This document shows positions 25,401-35,226 of a stretch of 64,000 bases of DNA, one piece after another; position 1 is the first letter of the stretch; every line of letters starts with the position of its first letter. This stretch comes from Planctomycetaceae bacterium (GTDB taxonomy: Bacteria > Planctomycetota > Phycisphaerae > SM23-33), in contig JBDKTA010000015.1 of assembly GCA_039680605.1 (NCBI GenBank), positions 1-64,000 of the forward strand, read 5' to 3'. The translations under genes were made by a program, and so were the position numbers. The notes below the pieces were generated by a model. That model saw nothing but the letters and a program-made list of their open reading frames with translations. It was not told the origin of the DNA and did not search any database.

Positions 25401-26548
25401 GCCTGCTGCGGCGGGGTGTTGAGGTGCAGCGTTTCGATGGCCGACTCGATGGCGGCGGCCAGTTCGGCGGGCTTCATTTCCGGATTCCATCGCACCAGCA
25501 GAGCCCGGCGCTGCTCGGGACCGTATAGGTGCTGGGCGATAAGGGCCAGACGGTAGCTTTGCACGTCAGTCCAGTCGCCCTGCGAAGCGGCGGCGTGGGC
25601 GGCCATTGCCTGCAGCACCGTCTGCAGGGCATCCTGCTTAAGAGGATACGGCAGCGACGGGCCGGCGGCTATGCAGCCGAGCCTGGCGAGGAAGGTTTTG
25701 ATCTGCCTGCGCCCGCGCCCGCGCTGGAGGATGATGAACGCGAACTGTTCAACGGGGCGCACGTCGGCAAAGACCGGGCCGGTCAGCTCATCGAGCTTCT
25801 GAAGCTTGGCTTTAAACGAGGCGGCGGCTTCGAACATCAGTTGTTCGGCGGCCGATCGCATGCGCGACTGCAACTGCTCGCGGACGGATTGCGTGCTGCC
25901 CTGAGCAACCTGCACGGCCGCGGCGACGTGGCGGGCGTAATCCTCCAGGCTGACGGTGCCGTCGCAGACGGACAGGCACTTGCCCATCTGGGCGTACGGG
26001 CAGGGGCGTCCGTGGGGGGCGGCGCGGCCGCACGCGGGTTCGCGGCAGAGGTCGAAGATCTCCACCAGCAGATTGATGTAGGCGTCGGCCGACTTGCCGG
26101 TGGGGAAGGGGCCCAAGTACCGCCCGCGGCGTTGCAGGACGCTGCGGCTGCGCTGGAAGAGCGGAAATCGCTCGCCGAGGTCCACGTGTACGAACCAGGC
26201 GGGTTTCCAGGCCAGCATCGCCGGATAGTTCTGCGGCCACAGCTCGGCCGCGATGTCCAGGAAGCGCAGGTCCGTCTCGAAGTCGCCGGCGGTGAGCGTC
26301 CAGAGAACCTGGGCGGCGACTTTGCTCAGGTCGGGCAGTTTGGTTCCAGCCGGTTCGTCGTCGGCGCCGCGCATGCGGGCCCGCAGGCGGCTGCGCATGT
26401 CGGCGGCAGGCAGCAGGACGATGGGCGTTCCGTCGTGCGTCAGCAGGAGCATGAGCCCCCGCCGCGCCGGGACGTGCCCCAGCAGCGATTCATCCCACTC
26501 GCCGCCCAGACACACGCCCCGCTCGAAATTGCCGATCCATTCGCTCAC
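25391..26548 (-). CDS. UvrC-like protein lacking the C-terminal nuclease half
   Basis: 385 residues. The centre matches UvrC: YLGPFPTGKSADAYINLLVEIFDLCREPACG, the cysteine pattern CPYAQMGKCLSVCDG, then SLEDYARHVAAAV and a UVR-type helical hairpin (AAEQLMFEAAASFKAKLQKLDEL) that in UvrC contacts UvrB. The N-terminal part is in the place of the GIY-YIG nuclease but its catalytic residues are not obvious. The RNase H-like second nuclease and the helix-hairpin-helix tail of full UvrC (~600 residues) are missing. It may be a regulator or a Cho-like relative. Start codon is GTG at 26548. Overlaps the convergent gene by 10 bp. Confidence 0.7.
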   Translation of the reverse strand: MSEWIGNFERGVCLGGEWDESLLGHVPARRGLMLLLTHDGTPIVLLPAADMRSRLRARMRGADDEPAGTKLPDLSKVAAQVLWTLTAGDFETDLRFLDIAAELWPQNYPAMLAWKPAWFVHVDLGERFPLFQRSRSVLQRRGRYLGPFPTGKSADAYINLLVEIFDLCREPACGRAAPHGRPCPYAQMGKCLSVCDGTVSLEDYARHVAAAVQVAQGSTQSVREQLQSRMRSAAEQLMFEAAASFKAKLQKLDELTGPVFADVRPVEQFAFIILQRGRGRRQIKTFLARLGCIAAGPSLPYPLKQDALQTVLQAMAAHAAASQGDWTDVQSYRLALIAQHLYGPEQRRALLVRWNPEMKPAELAAAIESAIETLHLNTPPQQAHK

Positions 26549-26655
26549 GCCGACATGGTAGCCGCAGGCGTCGCCGGATTAAAGCTCCCCATGTCGAACG
26601 GGGTATACAATTCCATTGCCTTGGGGAAGGCATCATTTCAAGAGGGGGGTGCAAA

Positions 26656-27441
26656 GTGCGGAATATGTGGAAGCGCGTCAGGCGCGCCTGGAACAAGCGC
26701 GGTCCGGTGGGCTTTGCGCGACTGGCGTGGCAAAACGTGAGGTACTATGCGCGGCTGCCGTTCGATTCGAGGATCGGCCGCGGTCAGCGCTTCGACCACG
26801 AGTTCGACAATCGCTACGGCACCGACACCACGGGGTACGTTCCCATCGGGGCCCTGACGGTGCCCGCCGAGCATGAGGATCACGCGCGCGAATACGCTCC
26901 GACGGACACTCTTGCCTTCCAGGCGATCCTGGCGCGACTGGAGATCGACCACTCCAGGTACGTCTTCATCGACGTTGGCTCCGGGAAAGGCCGCACCCTC
27001 CTGCTGGCCTCTGACTATCCGTTCAAGCGGATCATCGGCGTCGAGTTCGCCCGGGAGATGCACCTGGTAGCCGTCCGCAACATTGCGATCTACCATTCCC
27101 CGACGCAGAAATGCACCCGCCTGGAGTCTGTCTGCGCCGATGCGGTGGCTTTCGATCTGCCGGACTGCCCGCTGGTCTGTTTCCTGAACAATCCCTTCGA
27201 CGACGTCATCATGGACAAATGGTTGGCAAGCCTGAGGCGATGGGCGGCCGGTAATTTGCATGGGGTCTACGTCGTATATCACAACTGTTACCACCGCGCC
27301 TTGTTCGATCGCTCGCCGCACTGGCAACTGGTGGTAGAGGGAGGCTCCATGGCCGTAGGCGACGCGTTCGCGATCTATCAGTACATCAGAGAAAGCGCCC
27401 CAGCGGTTGCATCAGCCGCGCCCGAAGGCGTTTCCGCGTAA
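26656..27441 (+). CDS. Class I SAM-dependent methyltransferase
   Basis: 261 residues. The SAM-binding motif I is YVFIDVGSGKGRTLLLAS, followed by IIGVEFAREMHLVAVRNI (motif II acidic residue), CADAVAFDLPDCPLVCFLNNPFDD (motif III/IV). The N-terminal ~90 residues are basic and may hold a substrate. The set is somewhat like the DOT1-type or a nucleic-acid or small-molecule methyltransferase, but the substrate cannot be told. The start is GTG at 26656 with a purine-rich GAGGGGGG 8 bases upstream; an ATG at 26665 is possible. It ends 12 bp before the convergent tRNA-Arg gene. Confidence 0.8.
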   Translation: MRNMWKRVRRAWNKRGPVGFARLAWQNVRYYARLPFDSRIGRGQRFDHEFDNRYGTDTTGYVPIGALTVPAEHEDHAREYAPTDTLAFQAILARLEIDHSRYVFIDVGSGKGRTLLLASDYPFKRIIGVEFAREMHLVAVRNIAIYHSPTQKCTRLESVCADAVAFDLPDCPLVCFLNNPFDDVIMDKWLASLRRWAAGNLHGVYVVYHNCYHRALFDRSPHWQLVVEGGSMAVGDAFAIYQYIRESAPAVASAAPEGVSA

Positions 27442-27453
27442 CGGCACATGCAT

Positions 27454-27527
27454 CGCGCCCGGTAGGACTCGAACCTACGACCTGCGGTTTAGAAGACCGC
27501 TGCTCTATCCAACTGAGCTACGAGCGC
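27454..27527 (-). tRNA. tRNA-Arg (anticodon UCU)
   Basis: 74 nt on the minus strand. Acceptor stem GCGCTCG/CGGGCGC (one T-G pair), D arm GCTC..GAGC, anticodon stem GCGGT/ACCGC with loop CTTCTAA (anticodon TCT), and T arm with TTCGAGTCC. The discriminator base is G. The 3' CCA is not encoded and must be added. Confidence 0.96.
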
Positions 27528-27653
27528 TTGGCGGAATTATCGACAACGGTCAAGTTTATCGGGCAGGGGGTATAGAAACAACTGGGTAGCGGCAACCCCT
27601 TGGCGAGGGGAAAGCCGCGGGCGACGCGCGAAGCATCCATTATGCCAGCGGTT

Positions 27654-28631
27654 TTACACGGCCAACCGCCAATACGCTTCGACGGCGGGGGCCAGCGGTT
27701 TGCCCAGATAGGTGCGTTCGAGGGCCGAGCGGATCTTCTCCAATGCGACGATCTGGATCTGTCGCACGCGCTCGTCGGTGAGGCCGACCATCCGGGCGAT
27801 CTCGGCCAGGGTGCGGCTCTTGCCCCCGCTGGAGAGGGCGAAGCGTTCGTCGACAATGGTGCGTTCGATCTTGCTCAGCCGCGCTCCATTGGCGGTGAGG
27901 ATCTCCTTGAGCGTCTCGACGGATTCGCGCCACTGCTGGTCCTGGCGGGCGTTGGCGGCATCGTGGTAATCCAGGTCGGAAGTGAACTGGATCGGCAGGC
28001 GCTTCTGACGGCGCTGGTCGCGTTTGGCCATGCGTCCGAACGCTTTGAGAATCGAGCGGCAGGCGTAGGTGGAGAACTTGGCCCCGCGCGAGACGTCGAA
28101 GTTCTCGATGCTTCGCAGCAGGGCCATGCTGCCCTCGCTGATCAGGTCGGCCGACTCGATGCATGAAATATACGATCGCCGGGCCATGGCGTAGACCAGC
28201 GCCAGGTTGGCGCGTACCAGCATGACGCGCATGTCGGCCGCACGCTGGCGCCACAGGTCGGCCTGGCTGTCGGGCTCGTCGCCGTCGGCCTGCGACAGCA
28301 GCGTGCAGAGGCGGTAGCGGGCATAGTTGTAGCGGCGGAAGAGCAGGCTTTCTTGCTCGCCTGTCAGGGCGGTGGAATTCGTCGGCTGCCGATCGCTATC
28401 GGGTCCCTCGACCGGATTCCAGGTCGAGGCGGCGATCTTGAGGGCTCCGCCGCCGAAGAGTTCGCTCTCGGTCCGGGGATGCTGGAAGGAGGGGTGAAAG
28501 ACGTACTTGATGTCTTCTCCCTCGGCGTCCTGTGTCGCCGGGGGATCGGCCGGAGGCGTCGGTTCCCCCTGCCGCCGCGGCGTCCGCCGAAGCCTGGTGG
28601 TCGGATACGCTGCCAGCGTTGCACTGCTCAT
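27654..28631 (-). CDS. RNA polymerase sigma-70 family factor
   Basis: 325 residues. Region 2 is clear: LVRANLALVYAMARR, then ADLISEGSMALLRSIENFDVSRGAKFSTYACRSI (-10 recognition). Region 4 is LSKIERTIVDERFALS plus a helix-turn-helix (TLAEIARMVGLTDERVRQIQIVALEKIRSAL) that contacts the -35 element. Region 3 is reduced and region 1.1 is replaced by a proline-rich N-terminal tail (~1-90). This is the pattern of group 2/3-type planctomycete sigma factors. AGAGGA lies 6 bases before the ATG at 28631. The genes it controls are unknown; the divergent exosortase locus is its next neighbour. Confidence 0.9.
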   Translation of the reverse strand: MSSATLAAYPTTRLRRTPRRQGEPTPPADPPATQDAEGEDIKYVFHPSFQHPRTESELFGGGALKIAASTWNPVEGPDSDRQPTNSTALTGEQESLLFRRYNYARYRLCTLLSQADGDEPDSQADLWRQRAADMRVMLVRANLALVYAMARRSYISCIESADLISEGSMALLRSIENFDVSRGAKFSTYACRSILKAFGRMAKRDQRRQKRLPIQFTSDLDYHDAANARQDQQWRESVETLKEILTANGARLSKIERTIVDERFALSSGGKSRTLAEIARMVGLTDERVRQIQIVALEKIRSALERTYLGKPLAPAVEAYWRLAV

Positions 28632-29024
28632 GATAATCCTCTTGCTGTCTTTCAGAGCGGAGCCCGTTGAGGCCTCGCCTTCCTGAATGTGAATACGGCA
28701 CAAATCACTTGTTCCCTTGGCACATGGGTTGGCCCCCTGTCAGGCCTGACCATCTTGAAAGAACTCTAGCGGGGCACCGTGGCTCCGCACCATCAGGCTT
28801 TGCCTGTTTTGCAGGGGTGGATTGACTGGAGGGGGCATGGGGGGCGGTCCCTTGTCGGCGGTGGGTGGTCTCTAGTACGCCGCCCCGATGCGGCAGTGGT
28901 CGGTTGGCGTGGGCGCCGAAAAAGTGCGGCGCGTTGGGAATGGTGCGGGGCGTGCCTATGATCAAGATGATTCCCCGCGGGGACAAAGGGGCAGCCGATC
29001 CCTTCGGCGCGTTTGTATCATCAT
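28632..29024. other. 393-bp divergent gap between sigma factor and exosortase
   Basis: No gene or clear repeat seen. It should hold promoters for both divergent genes. A TGGCAC-N5-TTGG at 28718-28732 resembles a sigma-54 site but lacks the essential GC dinucleotide. A GC-rich CCCCGCGGGG palindrome is at 28974-28983, about 40 bp before the exosortase start. Confidence 0.5.
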
Positions 29025-30662
29025 ATGGAAATCGCAGTGAACATGCAGATGCGCCGCTGGCAGAGCGTGGCGGTGGGGGCGGTGCTGTCGTGTACCGCCG
29101 TGGCGGCCTATTGGACGACCCTGGGCGGGATGTGGCAGCGGTGGTATCCGGCGTGGGGCCGCGCGGATCTGGGACTGATCGATCGCATCAGCGAGGGGGA
29201 GAGCTACTACACGCACGGTCCGCTGATGGCGGTGGTAAGCGTGGCCGCGGCGCTGCTGCTGTTGCGTTACACGCGTATCGCGGTGGCGCCGCGGCGGCGG
29301 GCGGGAGCGGTGGTGCTGTGCGCGGGGCTGCTGGTGCTGCACCTGGGAATGCTGGGCCGCGTGTCGTTCATCAGCGCCTTGAGTCTTCCGATCGTGATCT
29401 CGGGGCTGATCCTGCTGCTGTGGGGCGCCGAGGCGCTGAAGCGGCTGTGGTTTCCAGTGGCGATTCTGGGGTTCATGATCCCGCTGCCGGAGGTGACTAT
29501 CGCCGAGTTGAACTTTCGCCTGAAACTGGTCGCCACGGACTGGGGCGTTCGCCTGGCGGGTTTGGCCGGCGTGACGGCCGTCCGGTCGGGCAACCAGGCG
29601 TTTCTCGCCGGCGGGCAGTCGCTGGTGGTCGCCAACGTGTGCAACGGTCTGCGGACGCTGTTGAGTCTGGTGGCGTTCGGGGCGCTGTTTGCGTACGTCA
29701 GCCGCCTTCGCGGGGCGTGGGCGGCGCTGCTGTTCGCGATGTCGATTCCGGTGGCGTTGGCGAGCAACGCGCTGCGGATCGCGGCGCTGGTGGTGGCTGC
29801 CAGCGTGTTGGGCGTCGAGGCGGCGACAGGGTGGTTTCATGACGCATCGGGGATAGGCCTGCTGGCGGTGGCGATGGGGCTGATGTTCGCCCTGGAGCGC
29901 GTGCTGCTGGAGGTCCGCGCCAAGCTGAGCAAGGCGCCGCTGCCGCAGGGGCGGTTCAGCGCCGTGATGGCGGCCGACAGCGCCGGCGGGCAATGGTCTC
30001 GCCTTGGCCATGCACTGTGCGGCCGCCGGGCACTGGTGGCGGCGGGGCTGCTGGGGCTTTCGGCGGCGTTGACGCTCTGGTCGGCGCGTCCGTTGCGCAA
30101 CGTTTTGCCGGCGGCCGATTCGTCGCTGCTGGCCAGTCGGGTGACGATCGACGGGCTGCGTTACGACAGCTACAGTCTGGACCTTGACGAGCGGACGCTG
30201 ACGATCCTGGAGCACCCGAGCTACTGCTATCGTCGTTACGTGCCGGCGAAAACAACCCGTCCGGCGATGGATGTCTGGCTGCTGCTGGCGGGGGAGAACC
30301 GCAAGGGGATCCATCCACCGGACCTGTGCCTGGAAGGCGGCAGCGCGGGGATCATAGCCAAGCGCGACGTGACGGCCCCGTGCGGTGGCGGCGAGGGCAT
30401 TCCCTGTCGGGAGTTGATCGTGCAGGACCAGGAGCGGACGTATTATTACCTGTACACGTACCGGTTCGGGCGCCAGTACACGCGCAGCTACTGGCATCAG
30501 CAGATGCGCCTGCTGGCGGGGGGTCTGCTGGGGCGCCCGACCCAGGGGGCGCTGATCCGCGTCTCGTCAATCTTTGAGGCGGCGCAACTGGAGCAGACGC
30601 GCCGGGAGGCCTTTGCCATGCTGGAACAGGCCTTGCCGCGTCTCGATGCGGCGTTGCCATAA
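29025..30662 (+). CDS. Exosortase fused to an EpsI domain
   Basis: 545 residues. Residues ~1-300 are an eight-helix exosortase membrane domain with the catalytic set: Cys206 in VANVCNGLRTLL, Arg251 in SNALRIAALV and His272 in WFHDASG. Exosortases cut PEP-CTERM tails from exported proteins near the cell surface. Residues ~310-545 match EpsI, the exopolysaccharide-linked partner (GENRKGIHPPDLCLEGGSAG, YYYLYTYRFGRQY). A fusion of both is known for several exosortase types. Downstream lie a TPR protein (10 bp) and an XrtA-type deacetylase, forming one operon. A PEP-CTERM protein is 12 kb away. The start is uncertain (29025, 29043 or TTG 29013); no strong ribosome-binding site. Confidence 0.92.
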   Translation: MEIAVNMQMRRWQSVAVGAVLSCTAVAAYWTTLGGMWQRWYPAWGRADLGLIDRISEGESYYTHGPLMAVVSVAAALLLLRYTRIAVAPRRRAGAVVLCAGLLVLHLGMLGRVSFISALSLPIVISGLILLLWGAEALKRLWFPVAILGFMIPLPEVTIAELNFRLKLVATDWGVRLAGLAGVTAVRSGNQAFLAGGQSLVVANVCNGLRTLLSLVAFGALFAYVSRLRGAWAALLFAMSIPVALASNALRIAALVVAASVLGVEAATGWFHDASGIGLLAVAMGLMFALERVLLEVRAKLSKAPLPQGRFSAVMAADSAGGQWSRLGHALCGRRALVAAGLLGLSAALTLWSARPLRNVLPAADSSLLASRVTIDGLRYDSYSLDLDERTLTILEHPSYCYRRYVPAKTTRPAMDVWLLLAGENRKGIHPPDLCLEGGSAGIIAKRDVTAPCGGGEGIPCRELIVQDQERTYYYLYTYRFGRQYTRSYWHQQMRLLAGGLLGRPTQGALIRVSSIFEAAQLEQTRREAFAMLEQALPRLDAALP

Positions 30663-30672
30663 GGGGGTCTTG

Positions 30673-33600
30673 ATGAAGCGACTGATGTTGATCGTCTGTA
30701 TCGTGGCGGTGCTGGGCGTGCTGTCAGCGGCGGCGGTGGCGTACTGGCACTACAGCGACTCCTCGCGGGTTCTGGCGCGGGCTCGGATCGCCCTGGACGC
30801 GCATCAAAATGCCGTGGCGGCGGAGCTGGCCGAGAAGTACCTGCGGAGCCAGGAGAACGATCGCGAGGGTTGGCTGGTGCTGGCGTCGGCGCGGGTGAGC
30901 CTGGGAGCCTACGACGGGGCGCGAGCGGCGTTTCATCGCGCCGCCGCTCTCGGGGCCGACCAGACCAGCGTGCGAACGGGGATCGCCGAGACGTACATTC
31001 TTCCGGCGATGCATGTCAATATCACCGGGGCGGGGATCAGCCAGGTGAGCATCCTGCGGGCGGCGCTGGAGAGCCTGGACAAGGCCCAGGCGGAACTGGA
31101 CGAGGTGAAGGAAGAAGACCCCGTCCGGGCGATGAGCGTGCAGGGGCTCCAGGGTTCGGTCGAGATGATCCGCGCCCGCCTGTGCCGCAAGATCGCCATG
31201 GTGCTCTTGCACAGCAGCCAGCTCGCCGGCGCGGGCGGGGCCCTGACGCAATCGGGTCGCTACGCTGCCGATGGCGCCGCAATGGCCCGGACCGCCCAGA
31301 CCTGGGAAGACAAAGCCGTCACCACGCTGTCGGACACGCTGCTGCGGTCGAAGGGGGCTCTGGCGTCGCTGGCCAGCCGCAAGAAGCGCCAGATGCTCCT
31401 CAAGCACATCGACACCTCCGCCCGCAACGCTGTCCTTCTCTGCGAAGACCTCGCGGACGACGGTCGCTCCCGCGACCTGCTGGAGATCGTCCACGGTCTG
31501 GGGGAGGCGGCGCCGGTGGCGGCCGCGATGAGCGACCTGCACGCAGTACACGTGGCACAATTCGACACCTCCCGCGCTCGCCGCGCCGCATGCCTCGCCG
31601 CTGCCCAGCGCGTCGAGGGGCTGCTGTCGGCCGGGCAGGCGGGCTCCGACGACTGCCTCCAGATGCGGCTGATCCAGGCCGAACTGCTTCTGGGCGCCGA
31701 CGAGTTCGTCAAGGCCGACCAGGCGGTCACGTCGGTCCTTAAGGACAAGAGCGCCTGGATGGACGCGCGCAAGCTTCACGCCCGCGTGCTGATCGCCCAA
31801 CGGCGATACATCGACGCCGAGAAGCTGCTCTTTGTGCTCAAGACCGACTCGCCGGATCGCCCTGACGTGCTGCACCTGTACGCCCAGGCGGCCGCCGGAG
31901 CGGGCAAGCTCGTGCTCGCCCACGACGCCATGCGGGCGCTGCTGGAACTCAACCCGTCTTTCGCCCCGGCCAGGAAGTATCTCGTCGAGCACTACCTGCT
32001 GGAGAACTACTCCGAGCAGGCGTACATGCAGGCCCGCACGTTCTGGCAGACAAACCCCGACAACCCCGACGCCCTGCGGCTGTTGATCGAGACGGCCTTG
32101 AAGACCAACCGTCGCCCCCAGGCCCGCAATGCCGTCGAAGAAGCGCGAACAAATTACCCCAACAGCCTGACCATGCTGGCGACGGCGGCAGTGTGCTGCC
32201 AGAGGATGGACGAACCGGCGGCCGCCCGCCAACTGGCGCTGCAGGCCATCCGGTTTTCGCCGGTGAGCATTCGCGGGCGTCTGACGCAGGCGCGAGCCAT
32301 GGCGATCCTGGCCCAGTTCGAGGCCGCCCAGAACCTGCTGGCACGCGAATTGGCCGCCAACGGCGACGTGGCGGAGGTTCAGTTCGCGGCTGCGGAGTTC
32401 TATCTCGCTGCCGGGCATGCAGCCCAGGCAATCGAGCGGTACCGTGCGGGGCTGGCGGCGGAACCGACAGCCGCGGTGGAGCGCCTGGCATTGGCTCGGG
32501 TGCTGCTGGACCAGGGTCTGGCGCGACAGTGCCTGCAGACGCTGGAGGGTTTTGCCCAGAGTCACGCGGCGGCCGAACTGGTGCGCCTCGAGGCGCGGGT
32601 GCTGCTGGGAGAAAAGGTGGACCTCTCTCAGCTTCGCATGTCGAACAACCGCTCGGCCGTGCTGGCCATTGGCCAGGCGCTGCTGCGGACGCGCCAGAGC
32701 GCCTTGGCGCTGTCGCTGGCCCGGGCGGAACTGGTCAAGGCCCCGCAGTCGTACGAGCTCAACGTGCTGGCCGGGCAGGCCCTGCTCGAACAGGGCGACG
32801 CCAAGGCCTGTCAGGAGCATTGGGCGGCGGCGCTGTCGTCGGACCCGACGCGTCTGGACGTGTACCTGCGCCTGGCGAACCTGCTGGGCAGCCAGGGCGG
32901 CATCGAGCAGGCTTCGCAGCGGTTGATGCAGATTCCCGGCGCGCGGCAGGAGATGGTTCTGCAGGCCGAGGGAACCATCTGGACGCAAGCCGGCGCGCAT
33001 GACGCCGCCGCGGCCGTCTATCGCCGCCTGTCCCAGACCAGCGGCGTGACGACCTCGCAGGCTCTGCAGGCCAGTTTCAGTCTGGCGGCCAGCCTCGCCC
33101 GAGCCGGGCGCTTCGACATGGCTCTGGCGCGGCTGGACGTGCTGGCCCAGCAGCCGACCGTGCGGGCGCAGGCGCTGTGGGGCAAGGCCGAGGTGCTGGC
33201 GGCGGCCGATCGCCCCGCCGAGGCGCTGGCGTGCCTGGACGAGGTCTGGAAAGACGCCCGGACGCGCCTGGACGCCGCCCGCATGGCGCAGACGCTGAGA
33301 ATGTACGCCCGCCTCGGTCAAAGCGACAAGGCCGCCGCCTGCTGCGACGACATCATCCTGCACGTTCCCGGCGGCGACTACTGGGGGTGCATCCTCAAGG
33401 CCCAGGTATACCAGGCCGGTGATAAGCTCGACCAGGCCGAAGCCCTCTTCCGCCGCGCCATCGCCCTGCTGCCGACGGACCTGATCGGATACGAGGGCCT
33501 GGCCCAGGTGCTCGACGCCCAGCAGCGCCCCGTCGAGGCGCTGGCGGCGCTGGAGACCATGGGCGCCCAGAGCTGGTCGGGACGCTGCCAGGCCCTTCTG

Positions 33601-35226
33601 GCCCGGGCGCATATGCTGGGGCGGTGGGGCCTGTACGCCCCGGCGGTCGAGACCCTCGACGTGCTGGTGCGCGAGGGGTACGCCGACAATCCGTCGATCC
33701 GCCTGACCATCGGCGAGGCGATGGTGGAGTTCGGCCATCCCCAGCAGGGGCGCCAGTGCCTCTCGCAGATTCCGCCCAGCGCCGGCCAGTACATCGCGGC
33801 ACAGTTGGCGATGGCGAAAATAGCCCCGACGCATCAGGAGGCGATGGCGATCCTCGAGCAACTGGCGCCGCGCCAGGGGGAAGAGCCGGAAATTCTCGAA
33901 GCCATCATGTCGCGCCTGATCGCGGTGGGGCAGTGGGACCGGGCGCTGGAGCAGTTTGCAGCCCATGCCCAGACGCAGCGCCGCTGGTACGGGTGGCCCA
34001 TCGGGGCGGCCTGGCAGGCGGCGCGGGCGATGATCCACCAGAAGGACTACCCGCGCGCCGCAAGCCTGGCCAGGCGCATGGCCAGGCAAAGCGGCGGACG
34101 GGACTGGCGGCGGCTGGCCATCGTGCTGGACCCGGACACGCCGATGGCGGACGTGGCCGCGGCGTCGCAACCGCAGGCCGTGGACCTGCTGCTGGCCTTG
34201 GCGCGCCAGGCCCAGCAAGGCCTCCCCTGCGACGCGCGCGTGCTGGAAGACTTCCAGAACGCCGCGGCCAAGCCCGACAGCCGCGCCGGAACCGCCTGGC
34301 AGGCCCTGGCGGCTATCATGACGCTGGAGAAACCCTCCGCCCAGCAGACCATCTCGCTGGTGCGCAGCGAGGACGACGACGACGCCCTGACTCGCGTTCT
34401 GGCACAGTCGCTGCAGGACACCGCGCCCTGGCCTCACAGCCGAACCGTCGCCGCGCGATTGGCGCGAACCTACGTGGCGCTGGACATGGAGCAGGGACCC
34501 CTGGCCGCCCAGATCGCCCGCGCCACCCTCGGCGCCCAACCCACCTGCCAGTGGGCCGCCGTCCTGGCCGTCCGCGCCGACAACACCCCCCAGGCCATCT
34601 CCGACGTGCTGGCGCAGATCCAGCCGCCCGGCGGCGTGGGCGCCCAGATCATCCAGGCCGCCCAGTTCGTCCGCCAGAAGAAGTATCGCCAGGCCGCCGA
34701 CGCCTACGCCAGCGCCGCAGACGCCGCCGGAGGCATCGCCGACTTGAGGCTTGAACAGGCCAAGGCGCTCTACCAGTGCGGCCAGGCTGAGCAGGCGCTG
34801 GAGATGTACAAGCAGCTTCGCACCAACGCCTCGGGCAAGGTCGCCGCCGCTGCCTCCAACAACGCCGCCTGCCTCGTCGCCCGGATGTACCCCAACGACC
34901 GGGCCAAGCTCGGCGAGGCGTATGGCTGGGCCGTCACGGCCGTGCAGACCCATCCCAAGTGGTTGTATCACGACACGCTGGGATGGCTCTGTCACCTGCT
35001 GGGTCGCCATGAAGAGGCTTGCCTGCAACTGCGGTTGGCGCTGCGAGACACGAACCATTCCGGCGAACTTCACGCCCATCTTGCGGCGGCGGAGAAAGCC
35101 GCCGGAAACGAGCAACTGGCCCGCTGGCACGAGCAGGCCGCCCGCATGTTCACCCCCCGCGCGGGCGCCGGTCTGGCCGGGGGCACCAGCGACGCGATCC
35201 TGCCGCACCTGGGAGAAGCCCCATGA
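30673..35226 (+). CDS. Giant TPR-repeat protein of the exosortase locus (PrsT-like)
   Basis: 1517 residues. A single N-terminal membrane segment (MLIVCIVAVLGVLSAAAVAY) is a signal anchor, followed by dozens of TPR helices (for example AELAEKYLRSQENDREGWLVL, AEALFRRAIALLPTDLIGYEGLAQVL, HDTLGWLCHLLGRHEEACLQL). TPR proteins called PrsT accompany exosortases and exopolysaccharide machinery, probably as periplasmic scaffolds; this one is larger than usual. It starts 10 bp after the exosortase stop with a GGGGG purine run upstream, and its stop overlaps the deacetylase start (ATGA), so translation is coupled. A 1494-residue antisense frame across it is a high-GC shadow. Confidence 0.88.
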   Translation: MKRLMLIVCIVAVLGVLSAAAVAYWHYSDSSRVLARARIALDAHQNAVAAELAEKYLRSQENDREGWLVLASARVSLGAYDGARAAFHRAAALGADQTSVRTGIAETYILPAMHVNITGAGISQVSILRAALESLDKAQAELDEVKEEDPVRAMSVQGLQGSVEMIRARLCRKIAMVLLHSSQLAGAGGALTQSGRYAADGAAMARTAQTWEDKAVTTLSDTLLRSKGALASLASRKKRQMLLKHIDTSARNAVLLCEDLADDGRSRDLLEIVHGLGEAAPVAAAMSDLHAVHVAQFDTSRARRAACLAAAQRVEGLLSAGQAGSDDCLQMRLIQAELLLGADEFVKADQAVTSVLKDKSAWMDARKLHARVLIAQRRYIDAEKLLFVLKTDSPDRPDVLHLYAQAAAGAGKLVLAHDAMRALLELNPSFAPARKYLVEHYLLENYSEQAYMQARTFWQTNPDNPDALRLLIETALKTNRRPQARNAVEEARTNYPNSLTMLATAAVCCQRMDEPAAARQLALQAIRFSPVSIRGRLTQARAMAILAQFEAAQNLLARELAANGDVAEVQFAAAEFYLAAGHAAQAIERYRAGLAAEPTAAVERLALARVLLDQGLARQCLQTLEGFAQSHAAAELVRLEARVLLGEKVDLSQLRMSNNRSAVLAIGQALLRTRQSALALSLARAELVKAPQSYELNVLAGQALLEQGDAKACQEHWAAALSSDPTRLDVYLRLANLLGSQGGIEQASQRLMQIPGARQEMVLQAEGTIWTQAGAHDAAAAVYRRLSQTSGVTTSQALQASFSLAASLARAGRFDMALARLDVLAQQPTVRAQALWGKAEVLAAADRPAEALACLDEVWKDARTRLDAARMAQTLRMYARLGQSDKAAACCDDIILHVPGGDYWGCILKAQVYQAGDKLDQAEALFRRAIALLPTDLIGYEGLAQVLDAQQRPVEALAALETMGAQSWSGRCQALLARAHMLGRWGLYAPAVETLDVLVREGYADNPSIRLTIGEAMVEFGHPQQGRQCLSQIPPSAGQYIAAQLAMAKIAPTHQEAMAILEQLAPRQGEEPEILEAIMSRLIAVGQWDRALEQFAAHAQTQRRWYGWPIGAAWQAARAMIHQKDYPRAASLARRMARQSGGRDWRRLAIVLDPDTPMADVAAASQPQAVDLLLALARQAQQGLPCDARVLEDFQNAAAKPDSRAGTAWQALAAIMTLEKPSAQQTISLVRSEDDDDALTRVLAQSLQDTAPWPHSRTVAARLARTYVALDMEQGPLAAQIARATLGAQPTCQWAAVLAVRADNTPQAISDVLAQIQPPGGVGAQIIQAAQFVRQKKYRQAADAYASAADAAGGIADLRLEQAKALYQCGQAEQALEMYKQLRTNASGKVAAAASNNAACLVARMYPNDRAKLGEAYGWAVTAVQTHPKWLYHDTLGWLCHLLGRHEEACLQLRLALRDTNHSGELHAHLAAAEKAAGNEQLARWHEQAARMFTPRAGAGLAGGTSDAILPHLGEAP

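Noticed and set aside
28718-28732. Sigma-54-like site TGGCAC-N5-TTGG before the exosortase operon
   Set aside because: The -12 GC dinucleotide is missing and the site is ~290 bp from the start; exosortase loci of some proteobacteria use sigma-54, but the match here is too weak.
30724-35208. 1494-codon open frame antisense to the TPR gene
   Set aside because: High-GC shadow: it lies wholly opposite a gene with clear TPR repeats, has no recognisable domain and no ribosome-binding site.
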